Source of the DNA: Anadara kagoshimensis
Taxonomy: Eukaryota; Mollusca; Bivalvia; Arcoida; Arcidae
Direction: 5' to 3'
Length of the DNA stretch: 64,000 bases
Assembly: GCA_021292105.1 (NCBI GenBank)
Contig: CM037871.1
Span: 56,814,866-56,878,865, forward strand
Below are positions 21,702 through 34,581 of the stretch, one piece after another. The notes under the pieces were generated by a model. It worked only from the letters and a program-made list of their open reading frames with translations, was not told where the DNA came from and did no database searches. Numbering within the stretch: the stretch's first letter is position 1; each line of letters opens with the position of its first letter. The translations under genes and the position numbers were made by a program.

Positions 21702-22230
21702 CTAAAAATGGTACATTATCGGACGAAGGTGGTAGGAATCTGCTACAAGCGTCTGGAACACAGCTAGCGACAACATTACTGTGATTTTCCAAAGATACTT
21801 TTTCCTCCACTCTCACATGGAGTATGAATCCAAATACTGCTACTCCAGTTATCAGAATACGGAATAGTATATTAATGATATAGAACCCAGGTTTTCGAGT
21901 CATATACACGTAAAACGTTACATCCGGATATGGCTGTGACAGCAATTATAATACAGAACGTGACGCTCAGGCAGCATTGAAGTGATATGCCACTCAACAT
22001 TTTCTTCCATTGTAGAAAGGTCGCCATTTGAATTCTTTTGAATAAAATTAATTTCCTCTCCGTGATATCCCATGATCCAACACAAATTTACAAACTTGGG
22101 AGTCATACGGAAACTTTGCAATAATCTATGATACATCGATTATCAATCACGAAGGGAAATTATAAGATACTGTTCCATCCGAAAATACGTTTGGTGTAAA
22201 CTCGTGTTTGCCGAAAACGTCTCTCCAGTG
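21702..22230 (-). pseudogene. gene B exon 5, multiply frameshifted
   Basis: Homologous along its whole length to exon 5 of A and C, with proper acceptor (TTTTTTAG) and donor (GTGAGA). At least six indels: losses in GACGTTTTCGG, CCCTTCGTGATT, GTGTTGGATC and CAGATTCCTACC, and gains in ATAGATTATTGC and TTGGAAAATCAC. Residual motifs include WHITSM, YYNCC and LPPSSDNVPFL. Confidence 0.88.
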
Positions 22231-22703
22231 CTAAAAAATGTAATTAATAATGACGTTGTTTAAAACATGATATGGTAGTCATTAACATATAAGATGGCAT
22301 GTAATTGAATATTTCTATTGCAGTATGGGATGAGATAGATGGCGATAACCAAAAGACATATAGAAAAATTGTCAACCATTTACGATAACAGATATTATAT
22401 AATTGTATTTGGCAGTTGCGGCTATATTTCTTTAAAATTTTACTCGAAATGAAGTGTACAGTTGTGACAAATTGTGAACATCTCATTTTTATTTTAAATA
22501 CATTGTAAAGAAATTTATATTTTTATTTTCAAACTTTTATCTTCAAACATGCGTTTTTATTTAATGACTATATTTAGACTGACACAGACACTTCAATTTT
22601 GTACTCAGATTCTCTAACAATACATATAAGAGGACCAAACCAAAGACAAGATAAACTAGCTTTTACTTTAGAACACTGGTAATCTAAAAATGAATATACT
22701 CAC

Positions 22704-22812
22704 TTGTCATACAGTGTCAAATCAGGCACCCATAGTCCTGGCATAAGGAACGAGGAGGTTGGTTTACCGGCATACTCTGAGTGTTCCATGTTAATCTACA
22801 ATCAGTCCATTT
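22704..22812 (-). pseudogene. gene B exon 4, one-base deletion
   Basis: 109 bp rather than 110. KWTDCRLTWN is in frame, then one base is lost near ACACTCAGAG. WVPDLTLYD is readable in the shifted frame. Splice sites are intact. Confidence 0.85.
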
Positions 22813-24049
22813 CTACAAGAATGAAGTAGACACACCAACTTGGTGTTAGAATGGGATTTACGTTACAGGGACCATTATAAGTATTCGCAATGAGAGGTCG
22901 AAGACTGTTGAAATAAGGACTATTACTATGAAGTAACTATGACTCTTATCATTATCTCTATTCATATTAAGGAGATTCATGATCAGTAAATAAAAAAAAA
23001 CACATAGATTCTTGTCCAAATTTCAACCCCTATGCAAGGGAACACTTCGAAAACTAGCAAGTAATGATACGTGAACATTAACCAATCAAAACCCCTATAC
23101 AAAGATAAACTTTGAAAACTGGCAAATAAAGTAAAACATGTGCACTTTAACCATTACACCAGGGCAATGAGGTCGATCAATCCTATATATCATGCGTAAT
23201 AGTTTTTAATTGGTTCTTTTCTTCTGTAGCATCATCATGGTTTTTTTGGTCTTGTTTTTTATGTTTAACATTTCACGGAGGAACACATCTTTAGCTGTAA
23301 GACATTTTCTTTTTCTCAAATTTTTGTTTATGAAAAAAAATAGAACCATGATGGTAACTGCTCTTTCGCAGTATAGAAATATAACAGGTCAGTTGAAGTG
23401 TCAAGGAGAGTGAGCTCCGCCGTTTCTGGCTGTCATGCTACAATCACGTATATATCTAGGAAATGTGTAAAATCACATTTAAATATAGTGCCCAATTTCA
23501 ATCCTTTAATGACTTCCGCTTTGGGAACGATAAAACCACAACGAAACATAAATTGAAATTTTATGACTTCAACAACTTAAGGAAATTAAGTTTTTTAATT
23601 GTTTATCTAAACTACATCCTGATATGTTTCCTGTTGATTTTGTGCTTAACATAGATGTGCTATCTATTCGTGTCTTGTTTAAATACGCCTCCCCTGTGTA
23701 CGTCCAAAAAACAATGCATTTTCTAACATTTACTAGATGCCTATAAAAATTCTACCTTACACACTTCTTTACTCTCCATTTAATTTAATTTTTAATATTG
23801 TTCAAAATAAAGTATCTGCTATGCTTTATGATTGGAAGGATTGCACTAGGTAAATGTAGTGAATACATTTTGGTCTTTCTATTTTTTTCATTTCAAAAGT
23901 AGTCCGATGCTTTAGTGTCACTAATTTACCGTTGTGAAAATGAGACTAAAATCTGAAGGATTTTATTCGAAAATATGCAAGTTATACTGACCATGTGCAA
24001 ATATGATAGAGGAGAGTATGTCATATCTGGGATAACTATTATAAAAGAT

Positions 24050-24220
24050 AAAATGCACCAGGGAAGTGAGTTGGGGTGCCCCGGAAGGGTTAGCACATCC
24101 TGTTTAGCTAGTTTCATCAGTCATGAGTAAAATCGAAATTTATAATGAAGAAACATAGAACAATGAGACGTGAAATATATCCAGGATAATTTTGGATACG
24201 GAAGACATCATATCTATCAA
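24050..24220 (-). mobile_element. R1 fragment
   Basis: GCACCAGGGAAGTGAGTTGG, TTAGCACATCCTGTTTAGCT and AATATATCCAGGATAATTTT match R1. Confidence 0.7.
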
Positions 24221-24343
24221 AAAGTTCATTGTGTAATGGAGATAATTTGGCCGTGAACCTGAAACGCTGATATTTAGATTGGAGAGGAAAACATAGTTTA
24301 GCCCATCGTTAACAATAGAGAACAATAAATCAAAATATATTAC

Positions 24344-24388
24344 CATTCTTATCCAAATGTTAGCCTTGATTATTTGCATCGGTTCATA
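24344..24388 (-). pseudogene. gene B exon 3 (45 bp), intact
   Basis: Encodes YEPMQIIKANIWIRM, bounded by AG and GT. Confidence 0.88.
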
Positions 24389-24975
24389 CTGAAAAAACAT
24401 AAATATACCATAAATATAACACGTATTCACAAGTTAAAATTGTATTATCTGTCAACTTCCGAAACTTACAAATTGTTTTGATTAATATTATTTAAAGACC
24501 AAAATATTTATAACGGCCCATGTTTGAATCACAATCACAAAAACATAGTTAAAACTTGCAAACTAGGCTAGACACGTTAGATCTACGAGCATGTGTGAAA
24601 TGAACAAACAAATCCCCTTCAATCACTTTTGGCATATTTCTTGATTACCATGGTTATCAAACCTCAACTTTAGGCTTTGGTGCATATAATGTTTGAGATA
24701 ATAAACCCTTGTATTATTCTCAAACGCAATCGATATTACTCGGCAAGTATACACAGCTCATTCCACAAAGAAACGTCACCCCCTGATTTCCATAAAAACG
24801 CCACACCTAATACAATAACAGTATGAATAAAATAAAAATACAACACAATGGAAATTAGGGGTTGAGTGTCTTTCTGAAATCAGCTGTAGTGTTATCCTAA
24901 ATAGTTTTGCAATGTTAACCTCGAATGAAGTCTGGTTCTGCATATGGGGCAAAAATCTAGTTATATTGGTTGATT

Positions 24976-24987
24976 AAAAGTGACGCC
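24976..24987. repeat. LINE target-site duplication, left
   Basis: AAAAGTGACGCC, repeated exactly at 28900-28911 immediately after the LINE poly(A)-rich tail. Confidence 0.9.
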
Positions 24988-27900
24988 ATTAAGAAATGCC
25001 CAAGAGGTAATTATTTGGGTTTAAACCTCTCATTTAGCGATAAAAATGTAACTTTATTAACAATTTATGGTCCAAACGAAGATAATCCCTGCTTCTATGA
25101 TGAAATATTTCATGTATTAGAAACTTTTAAAAATGAAACCCTTATTGTTTGTGGTGATTTTAACTTAGTACTAGATCAAAAACTAGACACTTACAACTAT
25201 AAACATAATAACAACCCAAATGCCACCAAAAAAATAAAAGAAATTATAGAAGAGCTCTCATTAATAGATCCCTTTAGACAATTCCATCCCTATTTAAAAC
25301 GTTATACTTGGAGAAAGAAAACTCCTGTCAAACAAGCTCGTCTTGATTTTTTCTTAGTATCTTCCAATTTTATGCCAAGTCTCGAACAATGCAATGTCGA
25401 ATCTGGTTACAGAACTGATCATTCTGCTGTTGTGCTATCTGTTAAATTAAATGAATTCAAACGTGGAAAGGGTCTTTGGAAATTTAATAATTCATTATTG
25501 AAAGATAAGTTGTATGTAAATAACATCAAAAACCTTATTAACGAAGTTAAAAAACAGTACTCCCTTCCTATTTACAATCTAGAAAATATTGACAAAATTC
25601 CTAACTCAGAAATAAAATTTACAATTAATGATCAACTTTTCTTTGAAACCTTGCTCATGGAGATAAGATGTAAAACCATCTCATATTCGTCTTTTATTAA
25701 GAAAAGTAGAAATAAAACTATTGATAAACTAGTGAAAGAAATAGACTCCTTAGAAAATAATAATGCCCTACCAAATCAAGACATACTACAATCTAAAAAA
25801 ACTGAACTTATAAAAATTAGAGAAGAAAAAATGAGAGGAAATGTCCTACGTTCAAAAGCTAAATGGATTGACGAAGGAGAGAAACCATCTCAATATTTTT
25901 GTAACCTTGAAAATAGAAATTTTATAAATAAAATAATACCCAAAATTGACAGAGGAGATGGAAAGTTTATTACTAATCAAGCTGAAATATTATCAGAAGT
26001 AGAAAAATTCTATAGTAACTTGTACTCTAGCCATTCAGAAAATATCAGTGAAAATTGGTCTGAAGACTTAAAAAACTACAATATTCCAAAATTAAGTGAA
26101 GAACAGTCAAATAGTCTAAATGGAGAACTAACATATCAAGAAACATTGTCATACCTTAAGAAAATGAAAAATAACAAAAGTCCTGGCACAGATGGCTACA
26201 CCACTGAATTTTATAAGTTTTTTTGGATAGATTTGGGGCACTTTGTAATACGTTCTTTAAATTATGGCTATGCATGCGGGGAACTCTCAACTACACAAAA
26301 GAGAGAGGTGATAAGTTGTATACCTAAGGGAGACAAGCCCAAGCAATATTTAAAAAACTGGCGCCCTATTAGTCTTTTGAACACTTCTTATAAAATTGCA
26401 TCTGGTTGTATCGCAGAAAGAATGAAAACAGTGTTAGACAAATTGATCCACCCAGATCAAACAGGTTTTATAAAAGGTAGATACATTGGAGAAAATGTAC
26501 GTTTAATATACGATATCATGAAATATGTTGAAGATAAAAATATACCTGGTATGTTACTTCTAATAGATTTTGAGAAAGCTTTGATTCTATATCATGGAAT
26601 TTCATTTCACAAGTATTAGATTTCTTTAATTTTGGTCACTCTATAAAACACTGGGTAAATACTTTCTACAATAATATATCATCATCAGTAACCCAAAGTG
26701 GTTTTTTATCCAACTTCTTTGCAATAGGCAGGGGGTGTAGACAAGGTGACCCATTGAGTCCATACATTTTTCTTCTATGTGCAGAAATATTAGGTATCTA
26801 TATTAGAAATAACAAAGATATAAAAGGTATTTGTATTGACAAAGAAATTTACAAAATATCGTAATATGCTGACGATACTTCTCTTCTTTTAGATGGTTCT
26901 GGCAAATCTCTTTACTCTTCACTAAATGTTCTTGATTATTATGCCAAAATTTCAGGCTTGAAAATTAACTTTTCAAAAACACAAGTTATCTGGATAGGTA
27001 GCAAAAATTTTTCAAAGGAAGTTTTTCACCATTCAAAATGGAAATTAAATTGGGGTTCACAAGAATTCACATTGCTTGGAATTAATTTTTCTGTAACCAT
27101 AAGTGAAATTGAATCACTGAATTATGATAATAAGCTTTTAGAAATAAACAAACTGATCAAATCTTGGAATAGAAGAAATCTCACAGTTCTAAGAAGAATC
27201 ACAATCCTTAAATCCCTCATTTTATCTAATAGATTAACATTCTTACTTCTATGTCTGCCAAACCCTTCCTCTAAATTTGTAGATGATTTAAACTTAACAC
27301 TGTTTCAGTTTATATGGCAGTCAAAGGTGGATAGAATAAAGAGAAATGTAATGATACAAAACTATGAAGAAGGGGGTGTAAAAATGATTAACTTAGATTT
27401 ATTTTTGAAATCTCTAAAAGTGTCATGGATCAGAAGATTTTTATATACAAATACAAAATGGTACAGATTATTAGAAACTATTTGTAATGGTAAACTAGAT
27501 AACATCTTCAAATTAGGTCCAGAATATATCTCAGAACTTACAGATAATCTGAATAATAAATTTTGGTTAGATGTGTTCAATAGCTGGAACTTATTTACTC
27601 ATAAAACTACCCCTCTTAGTGATAGTGATATTCTAAATGCTCAAATCTGGTATAATAGAGATATTATGATTGATAAACACACTATTTTTTATAAGCATTA
27701 CTTTAATAATGGCATTAGAATTATTTCAGATCTGTTTGACGAGAAAGGTATTTTATATTGTTATGATTCTTTTTCAAATGTTTACAACTTAAACACAAAT
27801 TTTTTGGAGTTTAACAGTTTGATTACCACTGATAGATGTTATCTAAAGAAATGTAATTTTGACTACAATAGCTTAAATAACAGCTATTTTGATTGCCATA

Positions 27901-28544
27901 TACCACCAAATCTTAAAATTCTAATAAAATCTCCAAAAGGATGCAGAGATATTTATCATATTCTTGCCAAAAGTAAAATAGAAACACCAACTAGTCAATC
28001 TAAATGGTCTGATCAAGGTATTTACATTGCTAACCAGAAATGGTCAAACATATATTTACTTCCATTCAAAACAACACAAAATACTACAATTCAGTGGTTT
28101 CAGTTCAAGATTTTACATAGAATAGTTGAAACAAATTCCTATTTAACATATAAAACTATTTTTTCAGATAAAACCTGTAATCAATGTAAGAATATAGAGG
28201 AATCTATAGAGCATATGTTCTATTATTGCCCAAAGGTACATACCCTATGGAATGATTTACAAACCTGGATACTAAATATATTACAAATTGACCTAAACCT
28301 TGATCTACTATCAATCCTGTTTGGAAAAACCATGTCATTAAAAGCAAATAAAGTTATTAACTTCATAATTTTACACACTAAGTACTATATTTTTAAAATG
28401 AAATTGAAAAAATCAGAGGTTCACATACTTAGTTTACAAAACTACTTGCAAGAATATTTTTTCATTGAAAAATATATTATGTTTATGAAATGTAAATGGC
28501 AAGAATACGATAAATATTGGAAGCACTGGATGAATTTGTTTTAA
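24988..28544 (+). pseudogene. LINE ORF2 (endonuclease-RT), two lesions
   Basis: In order: the C-terminal part of an AP-type endonuclease (IYGPN, CGDFN, RLDFFLVSSN, and TDHSAV with the catalytic His), then a linker, then RT (SPGTDGYT, RPISLLN, LLLIDFEKA, GCRQGDPLSPYIF, YADD), then a C-terminal CX2CX8HX4C knuckle (CNQCKNIEESIEHMFYYC). A single T loss near 26581 (after FEKA) shifts the frame. TAA at 26862-26864 stops it one codon before YADD, probably from CAA. Inactive as read. Confidence 0.92.
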
Positions 28545-28899
28545 GATATAACTGTTCTCCTCCCTCCCTAAATGACCTTTAAAATTCTTTAGGGTTTCCT
28601 TAAAAGGAAATAAGCAATTAACCATTTGTGTATCCAATTTTATTTTTTACATAATAAATATTAAAGACTACCATTAGATATGTATTAGACATTATTTCTA
28701 CCATATACATATGTGGAATTAATTAATATAACCTTATAAGCACCCAAAATATTTGAATTATCTCCCTTTATATATAAAACATGTAACTGTGTTAAGAAAT
28801 GTCTTTATTTGTCTTTCTGTTAGTATTTATATACTATGCTCTTTTTGTTGTATGATTATAGCATGTAATGTGTCATTAAAAATAATAAAAATATAAAAA
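24988..28899 (+). mobile_element. 5'-truncated L1/Tx1-like LINE retrotransposon
   Basis: Flanked by the 12-bp direct repeat AAAAGTGACGCC and ending in an A-rich tail, as expected for target-primed reverse transcription. The 5' end is lost inside the endonuclease domain, and the 3' UTR is about 350 bp. It inserted into intron 2 of gene B, antisense to that gene, about 45 bp past exon 2. The sharp TSD and only two inactivating lesions in the ORF indicate a relatively recent insertion. Confidence 0.93.
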
Positions 28900-28911
28900 A
28901 AAAGTGACGCC
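28900..28911. repeat. LINE target-site duplication, right
   Basis: Exact copy of the 12 bp at 24976-24987. Confidence 0.9.
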
Positions 28912-28956
28912 GTTACTGCTATTTTATACTTTTTCATTAATATTGAATACTTGTAC

Positions 28957-29096
28957 CATTTCAATCAGCTGTCTGAGGGCCATGTCTAGAGTCACATTTA
29001 CTGCCTCGTTGCTATTGCAGTATGGTCGTATATCAGAATCGTAATCCCTAAACAAATCATTTTTAAGTTGATCACGTATTGTCTTGCAGCACACAC
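28957..29096 (-). pseudogene. gene B exon 2, intact
   Basis: 140 bp, as in gene A. Encodes TIRDQLKNDLFRDYDSDIRP then YC with the extra cysteine. Acceptor TTTGTAG, donor GTACAA. Confidence 0.88.
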
Positions 29097-30106
29097 CTAC
29101 AAATATACGATACATATGACTAATTTTATCCACTGTCCGTCGGATTTTTTCAGACTCGTCACTAAAACTTAATTTATTAGTCATAATCAGTGGTCTGAAC
29201 AAGGTCTGCAATATTCTCCTAAATCTTTGATTCTGTTATCCGCAATTTGACATCAAAGAACAGAGGTAACCTTTAATTACATCAAACCGAATCGTTACCT
29301 ATCGTCTTATATAATTACGCAAACCAGAAATCGTAATTACATGCCTGTGACATAACGAAACTTTGGTTATTGTGTTTATCACGTGTTTTGTGATTATTTC
29401 ACATGATATGTCACAAATATTTTATGATCCTGAAATATTCTCTTTCTTTTATGAACAATACAGGTGCTACTTGGGCAATATCCCATTCATGTCTGAAGCA
29501 CATGTCATTGTTTTAAAAAATGTGCGAAGAGTGCACTGTTCAGTACAAATCCTTCCGCGAAAAAAATAGTATATGGGCCAATTAATTAGGTGTAGAGATT
29601 GTACAGACTTCAAAAATTCTCACCTTGACAATGTTGCAAAACACTGCCAATAAAATGATTGAAATAAACAGTAAAGACTTCTAACTAGGTTTTGTATAGG
29701 TATTAATTTAGACCGTCACATATCAGGTCTTGTTTCTTTTTGCACTTTCAGTTTGTCGTCTAAATTACAATCAATGTATTCGAAACATCGATGGAAGCAA
29801 AATCTGAAGCAAACACTTTACCGACAAAGATCATGAGAAATGGAAATGCAAATGGGTTCATAGAGCGGTACTGCGGTATATTTTGTAATTGGGTCTTTTT
29901 CATTGCGATCTCTTGCTACATATGCCAAAAGCTGTCACCCTTGCCTACGTAAAATTCTTTTTTATTTTTTATTTAAGAGTCATGTGACATTGATTTTTGC
30001 TTACATATCCTAATATCGAATAAAAATTCATGAATTTTTCACAAGGTATAATGTATCAAAATAGATCAATGCAAAACTAAACAACAAAATTGTGTCATGT
30101 ACTTAC

Positions 30107-30155
30107 CGTTAATCAGAATACAAAGAGCTAATATGTATAAGTATATATTTTCCAT
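30107..30155 (-). pseudogene. gene B exon 1 (signal peptide), intact
   Basis: MENIYLYILALCILIN then a split Gly codon, donor GTAAGT. A good hydrophobic leader in the same phase as genes A and C. Confidence 0.82.
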
Positions 30156-30417
30156 CTTCAATTTGATGGAACATGTTTTCTTTACTAATAACTGCAACAA
30201 AACAAATATTTCATACAGTATAGAGTATTATATATTGGACATTTAGTTATATGGAACATTCCCCCCTCAATACTGACGGTTCAGTTTAAACAATTTATTG
30301 TCTGTATCTGAAATTATTTTTAAAAGGGGATGTGAACGTTTTTTCCCATTCATCTCTGTATGTTGTTGTTTTTGAGGTACATGTATAAAAATTAAAAATG
30401 AAAATTAAAAACAAAAT

Positions 30418-30560
30418 GTGTCTTTCTTTTTTCTATTTCAACATCTTAAACATATTTGGATTTCCACAAATTTTGGTCGAGCACTACTGATTAGGAATTC
30501 ATTATCGAAAATGTGGTCTAATGCCTCAAAATTAAAAACAGGTCTGATAAAAAATTACAA
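30418..30560 (+). repeat. R3 dispersed repeat
   Basis: TTTCAACATCTTAAACATAT and GAGCACTACTGATTAGGAAT, as in the copy at 10918. Lies upstream of gene B. Confidence 0.65.
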
Positions 30561-30636
30561 GTGCATTGTTATAGTAAACAACAATTCACATCGCCATCAT
30601 GCGACATTATAGGTTTTGAAATAATTATAATAACAA

Positions 30637-31190
30637 ATAATAATAATAATAATATAATAGTAATAATAATTTTTCTGCTATTCGAAATCCGCAAACACCT
30701 TATAATTTTTACAAGACGTACCTTATCTTTTTCTTTTTCTTGAAACCAACAAATTATTACATGTTACGTAAAATAATGCTTAAAATTCATACACTTTATG
30801 GTGGAGTAACAACCTGTGAGTTTTCCGTTATTGAAACCTAACAATATGGCGTTGATTTGATGTATGTTCCAGACCGTTGGTTAGATCATAGTTATCACAA
30901 GACAATTTAACTTATATTGTTCGTCCATTTACGTATATTTATCCCACTAGATCGAAGAGAACAATGGTATTATATAACTCTACTATATCAGATCATCAGA
31001 AAAATGGTTGGACATTTCCTCTACCCTACGGATCATTCTGGCTAAAATAGATATTGCTTCAAATGTCATTTATTTGTGAAATACATCGATTACATATTCC
31101 TGATATTTATGATAATTAACCGAGATTCCTGGTATTGATTAAAAAGAGAGCTTAAAAATAAAATGATGATAATAATAATAATAATAGATA
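30637..31190. other. intergenic, AT-rich with short TAA runs
   Basis: 5' flank of gene B. Short (TAA)n runs near 30640 and 31168. No gene seen. Confidence 0.4.
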
Positions 31191-31299
31191 TACACCTGAA
31201 TAGTCTTTCAGTTTATTTGAAATACTTGAAATAAGAAAACAAATCTTTAGTTGCCATAGTTTTCGTACTTTTCATTATTTAAATTATTAATCATAAAAC

Positions 31300-31460
31300 A
31301 TACTTATCAATGTCCGAATCTTAATACAGAAGCAAAGTTAAAACTTTGAAACTGGCAAGTTATGTCAAACACTTGGACTTCCACCAGGGAATTAAGGCCG
31401 GGTGCTACGGAATGGTAAGCAAATCCTGTTTAGCTATCTACACCCGCCACGTGTGTAATA
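31300..31460 (-). mobile_element. R1 fragment
   Basis: GACTTCCACCAGGGAATTAA and CTACACCCGCCACGTGTGTA are R1 landmarks. Confidence 0.75.
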
Positions 31461-31690
31461 AAATTAAGTGATTATATGAATAATAAGTAAATATACATTT
31501 TACCGTCTTGTATATGATTATAAATATATTTTCCTAATTATTCATACAACTAGTAACAATTACAAAACAGTACAAGTGTCTTGCAAAGTTATTGCTGTCA
31601 CTTCTTACTTTTTCTGTCTTTCATAAGGACATATTAATACTGGGATTAAAAATTACAACAAAACGTTGTATATGAGGACTAGAATTTGCT

Positions 31691-31794
31691 AAAAAAAAAA
31701 AAAAAAAAAAAAAAAAAACAAACAAATAAAATTAAAAAAACCTCATAATCTCAGATTATCACGAACAATACTTAACTAAGCAAAATCGTATTTT

Positions 31795-31830
<36 letters not shown>
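31691..31830. repeat. paired long poly(A) tracts
   Basis: A28 at 31691-31718 and about A35 at 31796-31830, separated by about 77 bp. Could mark the tails of short retroposed fragments, but I see no TSD. Confidence 0.6.
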
Positions 31831-31831
<1 letters not shown>

Positions 31832-32089
31832 AAGTTAAGTAAGTTTCATGATCCATTTACTTTTCAAGTTTGTAACACTCAGGGATTTAAGTAATAAGAA
31901 AACAACTTAGGTGTTGTTCGTGATCCCGTGGCCAGTTCTCGTATCTTACTTATAGTCAATATATCATAAGCCTAAAGTTGTTTAAATTGTGTAACATAAA
32001 TAAAATATTACCTAGACCATAATTATTTCTTTTAAGCAAAATTAACCTTTAACTCATACCCACTTCGTACCTAATCTCTAAAACTTTCC

Positions 32090-32760
32090 TGAACAGGCAA
32101 AATAATGATTGCAGATGTGGAGAAAATAAAAAAGAAACGTTGACTTCCACCTGGGAAAGTGAGGCCGGTGCTAGGGAAGGGTAAGCAAATCATGTTTAGC
32201 TAGCTACACCCGCCACTTAAGTAATCAAAATTGAGTGGAAGGAACTTGGAACTAAGGGACGTCAAATATAACCGGGGCAATCCTGGACACAGAGACATCA
32301 AACAAATCAACAATACTGTGATGACGGCCATAAAAATTTTTGAGGGCCCTGATAAGCCTTGACTTACAATATCCCTATATCAACAATTTATTTGTAAGCA
32401 GCTTGATCGTTGTATAATGTCCCCGTAGTAGTAAAAAGCTCTACCACAGCATATTAATTGGGAAACAAATACATCAATAGCAGAAGCAGGCACCTTGCTA
32501 CATAGAAAAGGAAAATTGACAATAGAAAAATTGAAGTCATCATGTTGGTCGTACAGTTTCAAATGTAGCCTTCCTTAGGCGTCATGATTGAGGTATACGT
32601 CTAGATATGAAGCAAATATGAACTTGTGGCATCAGTGGTATCTTTTATTTTAAGCTTGCTAATATAGACTGCATTCACATAGTCTTCTAATTTAGGATTG
32701 TTAAGATACATAAAGTCATCTATATATCTGTATGTGGAAAAATAATACGAAAATGAAACC
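32090..32760 (-). mobile_element. R1 retroelement 3' end, longest coding copy
   Basis: On the minus strand this reads DDFNFSIVNFPFLCS followed by VFVSQLICCGRA. That is the signature of the C-terminal region of an RT-family protein known in many invertebrate repeats (DDFNF-IVNFPFL-S, then GVYISQLIRYARA). The frame is interrupted. It shows what the R1 family is: 5'-truncated ends of an RT-encoding element. I cannot assign its clade. Confidence 0.75.
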
Positions 32761-33909
32761 ATAATTTACAATAATTGCGAAAATGCAATTCGTTTCTAAA
32801 AAGCAATGATTGATATTTTACCAAGGCTATCAAAGATGGCAAACCCTATTTATACAACAGGATAAGTACTTCATTGATATTCCAATTGGCAATGAAAGGT
32901 TTTATTGATTGTATGAGGTTTTACGGCATAGTTTTCATTTATTTCGTGACGTCAACAGTTTATAAATGTTAAGTGGCAGAAATTTTTTACCTGTTGCGGT
33001 GCGCTCTGGGTAATGTACGTGAATTATTTGTTAATATGCAACACCTACAGTGATACGGCATCGAAGGACTACATGACTTACATTTCACAGTGATACCGTT
33101 ACGACACTGAAAGCTCAAGGAGAACAACTGATGCTAACCCAAATTCCAACTAAAACCCATAATTTAGTAATTTGCGTCGTTATTAAAGTATATGAAGTAT
33201 GAAGTACATGTGGTCATTACATGTTATATTTGGATAATTTTAATCCTGATAGGTATCTGAAGGTCCTAGATCAAATGATAAAAAATAAAATACACGATTT
33301 ACAATTGTCTGCTTATTGTATATATTACATAAAGCATCAACTACATGTGATCTAGATTAGTATAATCTGCACATATTATCAAAACCGTGATTTACTGAAG
33401 AATAAAGAAACGTCTTATGTTTTGTATGATAAATTATAGTATTTTGTGCATGTATGAATTATCAATTATTTCGTAAATTGGCAATTTTTAAAAGAATCAA
33501 AATGTTATTAATATCTTTCTGATGACCATCGTACTGACGATCTGATGACCACCGAACTGATGATCAATGATCAATGATTACTATATGTTATGTAAAAATT
33601 ATGAGAGGGCACAAAATGTGTGTCAAGGGTAAGCAAAAAAAAAAAAAAAAAACCAATTGTCTCGTGGAAAATTTTTGATAATTTCATGAACATGTTTTTA
33701 AAAAAATCAGTACCTTGGAATGTCGTGTGCTAATTTTTGAAAATTCATTTCATTAAAAATGAGAAATATCAAATGTCACAACGCCATGCCGCTGTTGTTA
33801 AGCTCGGGTAGATCTCAGGAAAAGCATCCGATTTATACCAATGCAGATGAGAAAAATTCGGTCATATAATAAGGTTATTCGGGTATTAGCGTCTTCTATT
33901 ACTCCATGT

Positions 33910-33910
<1 letters not shown>
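32761..33910. other. gene-free AT-rich stretch
   Basis: No coding sequence recognised. A poly(A) tract lies near 33636. Confidence 0.4.

Positions 33911-33962
<52 letters not shown>
33911..33962. repeat. (TAA)n microsatellite
   Basis: About 17 uninterrupted TAA units. Confidence 0.97.
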
Positions 33963-33964
<2 letters not shown>

Positions 33965-34308
33965 TCAACAACAACAAAAATTTTAATTATAATTTTGCAA
34001 TGGTGTTATGACATAGTAGATGTATACAGATCTATATCAACATTACAAAATGCAATGAGCTTTATCATGGTGTTGACATAAAATATCAATATTATTGCGG
34101 GGTGTTGATTAACGTTACATTATCATAAGGTTATGTGTTAATGGTTGTAGACGGATTATCAGCAGATTATGCAGTGATAACTGTAATATACAAGATCTAT
34201 CAGATCAATCTGTCCTTGTAGGGTTTGAAATACATATTTATATTTAACTTGACTTTATACAAGTTTACTGGTGCATATGAGCTGTTGACCTCTCAAAGAC
34301 TGACAAAC

Positions 34309-34581
34309 TATGAACAATGACTACATGGATATCAAAAAGACAGAAAAATAATTTAGATATGAATAACCATATGAATAAATTACAGTGTCTTAGTTCGTCT
34401 ATGAACAATTACTACATAGATATCCCAAAGACAGAAAAATAATTTAGAGATGAACAACCATACGAATAAATTACAGTGTCTTTGTTCGTCTATGAACAAT
34501 TACTACAAGGATATCAAAAAGACAGAAAAATAATTTAGAGATGAACAACCATACGAATAAATTGCAGTTTCTTAGTTCGTC
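34309..34581. repeat. 91-bp tandem repeat, 3 copies
   Basis: Units start with TATGAACAATNACTAC at 34309, 34400 and 34491 and end near TTAGTTCGTC. They differ by a few substitutions. Confidence 0.92.

Larger units (their letters stand above)
17865..30155 (-). pseudogene. nAChR-like subunit, gene B (7 exons, frameshifted)
   Basis: All seven exons of the family are present in order on the minus strand with GT-AG borders: 30155-30107, 29096-28957, 24388-24344, 22812-22704, 22230-21702, 20483-20299 and 18719-17865. Exons 1, 2, 3 and 7 read cleanly. Exon 4 is 109 bp instead of 110, exon 5 is 529 instead of 536 with at least six small indels, and exon 6 has a one-base loss in TM3. The protein would truncate in the ligand-binding domain. 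Residual features match genes A and C: the extra PYC and DCRL cysteines, vicinal CC, and VSLE at the start of TM2. A LINE occupies intron 2. Either this is a recently decayed gene, or some lesions are consensus errors, since several fall in T runs. The multiple lesions favour a pseudogene. Confidence 0.85.
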
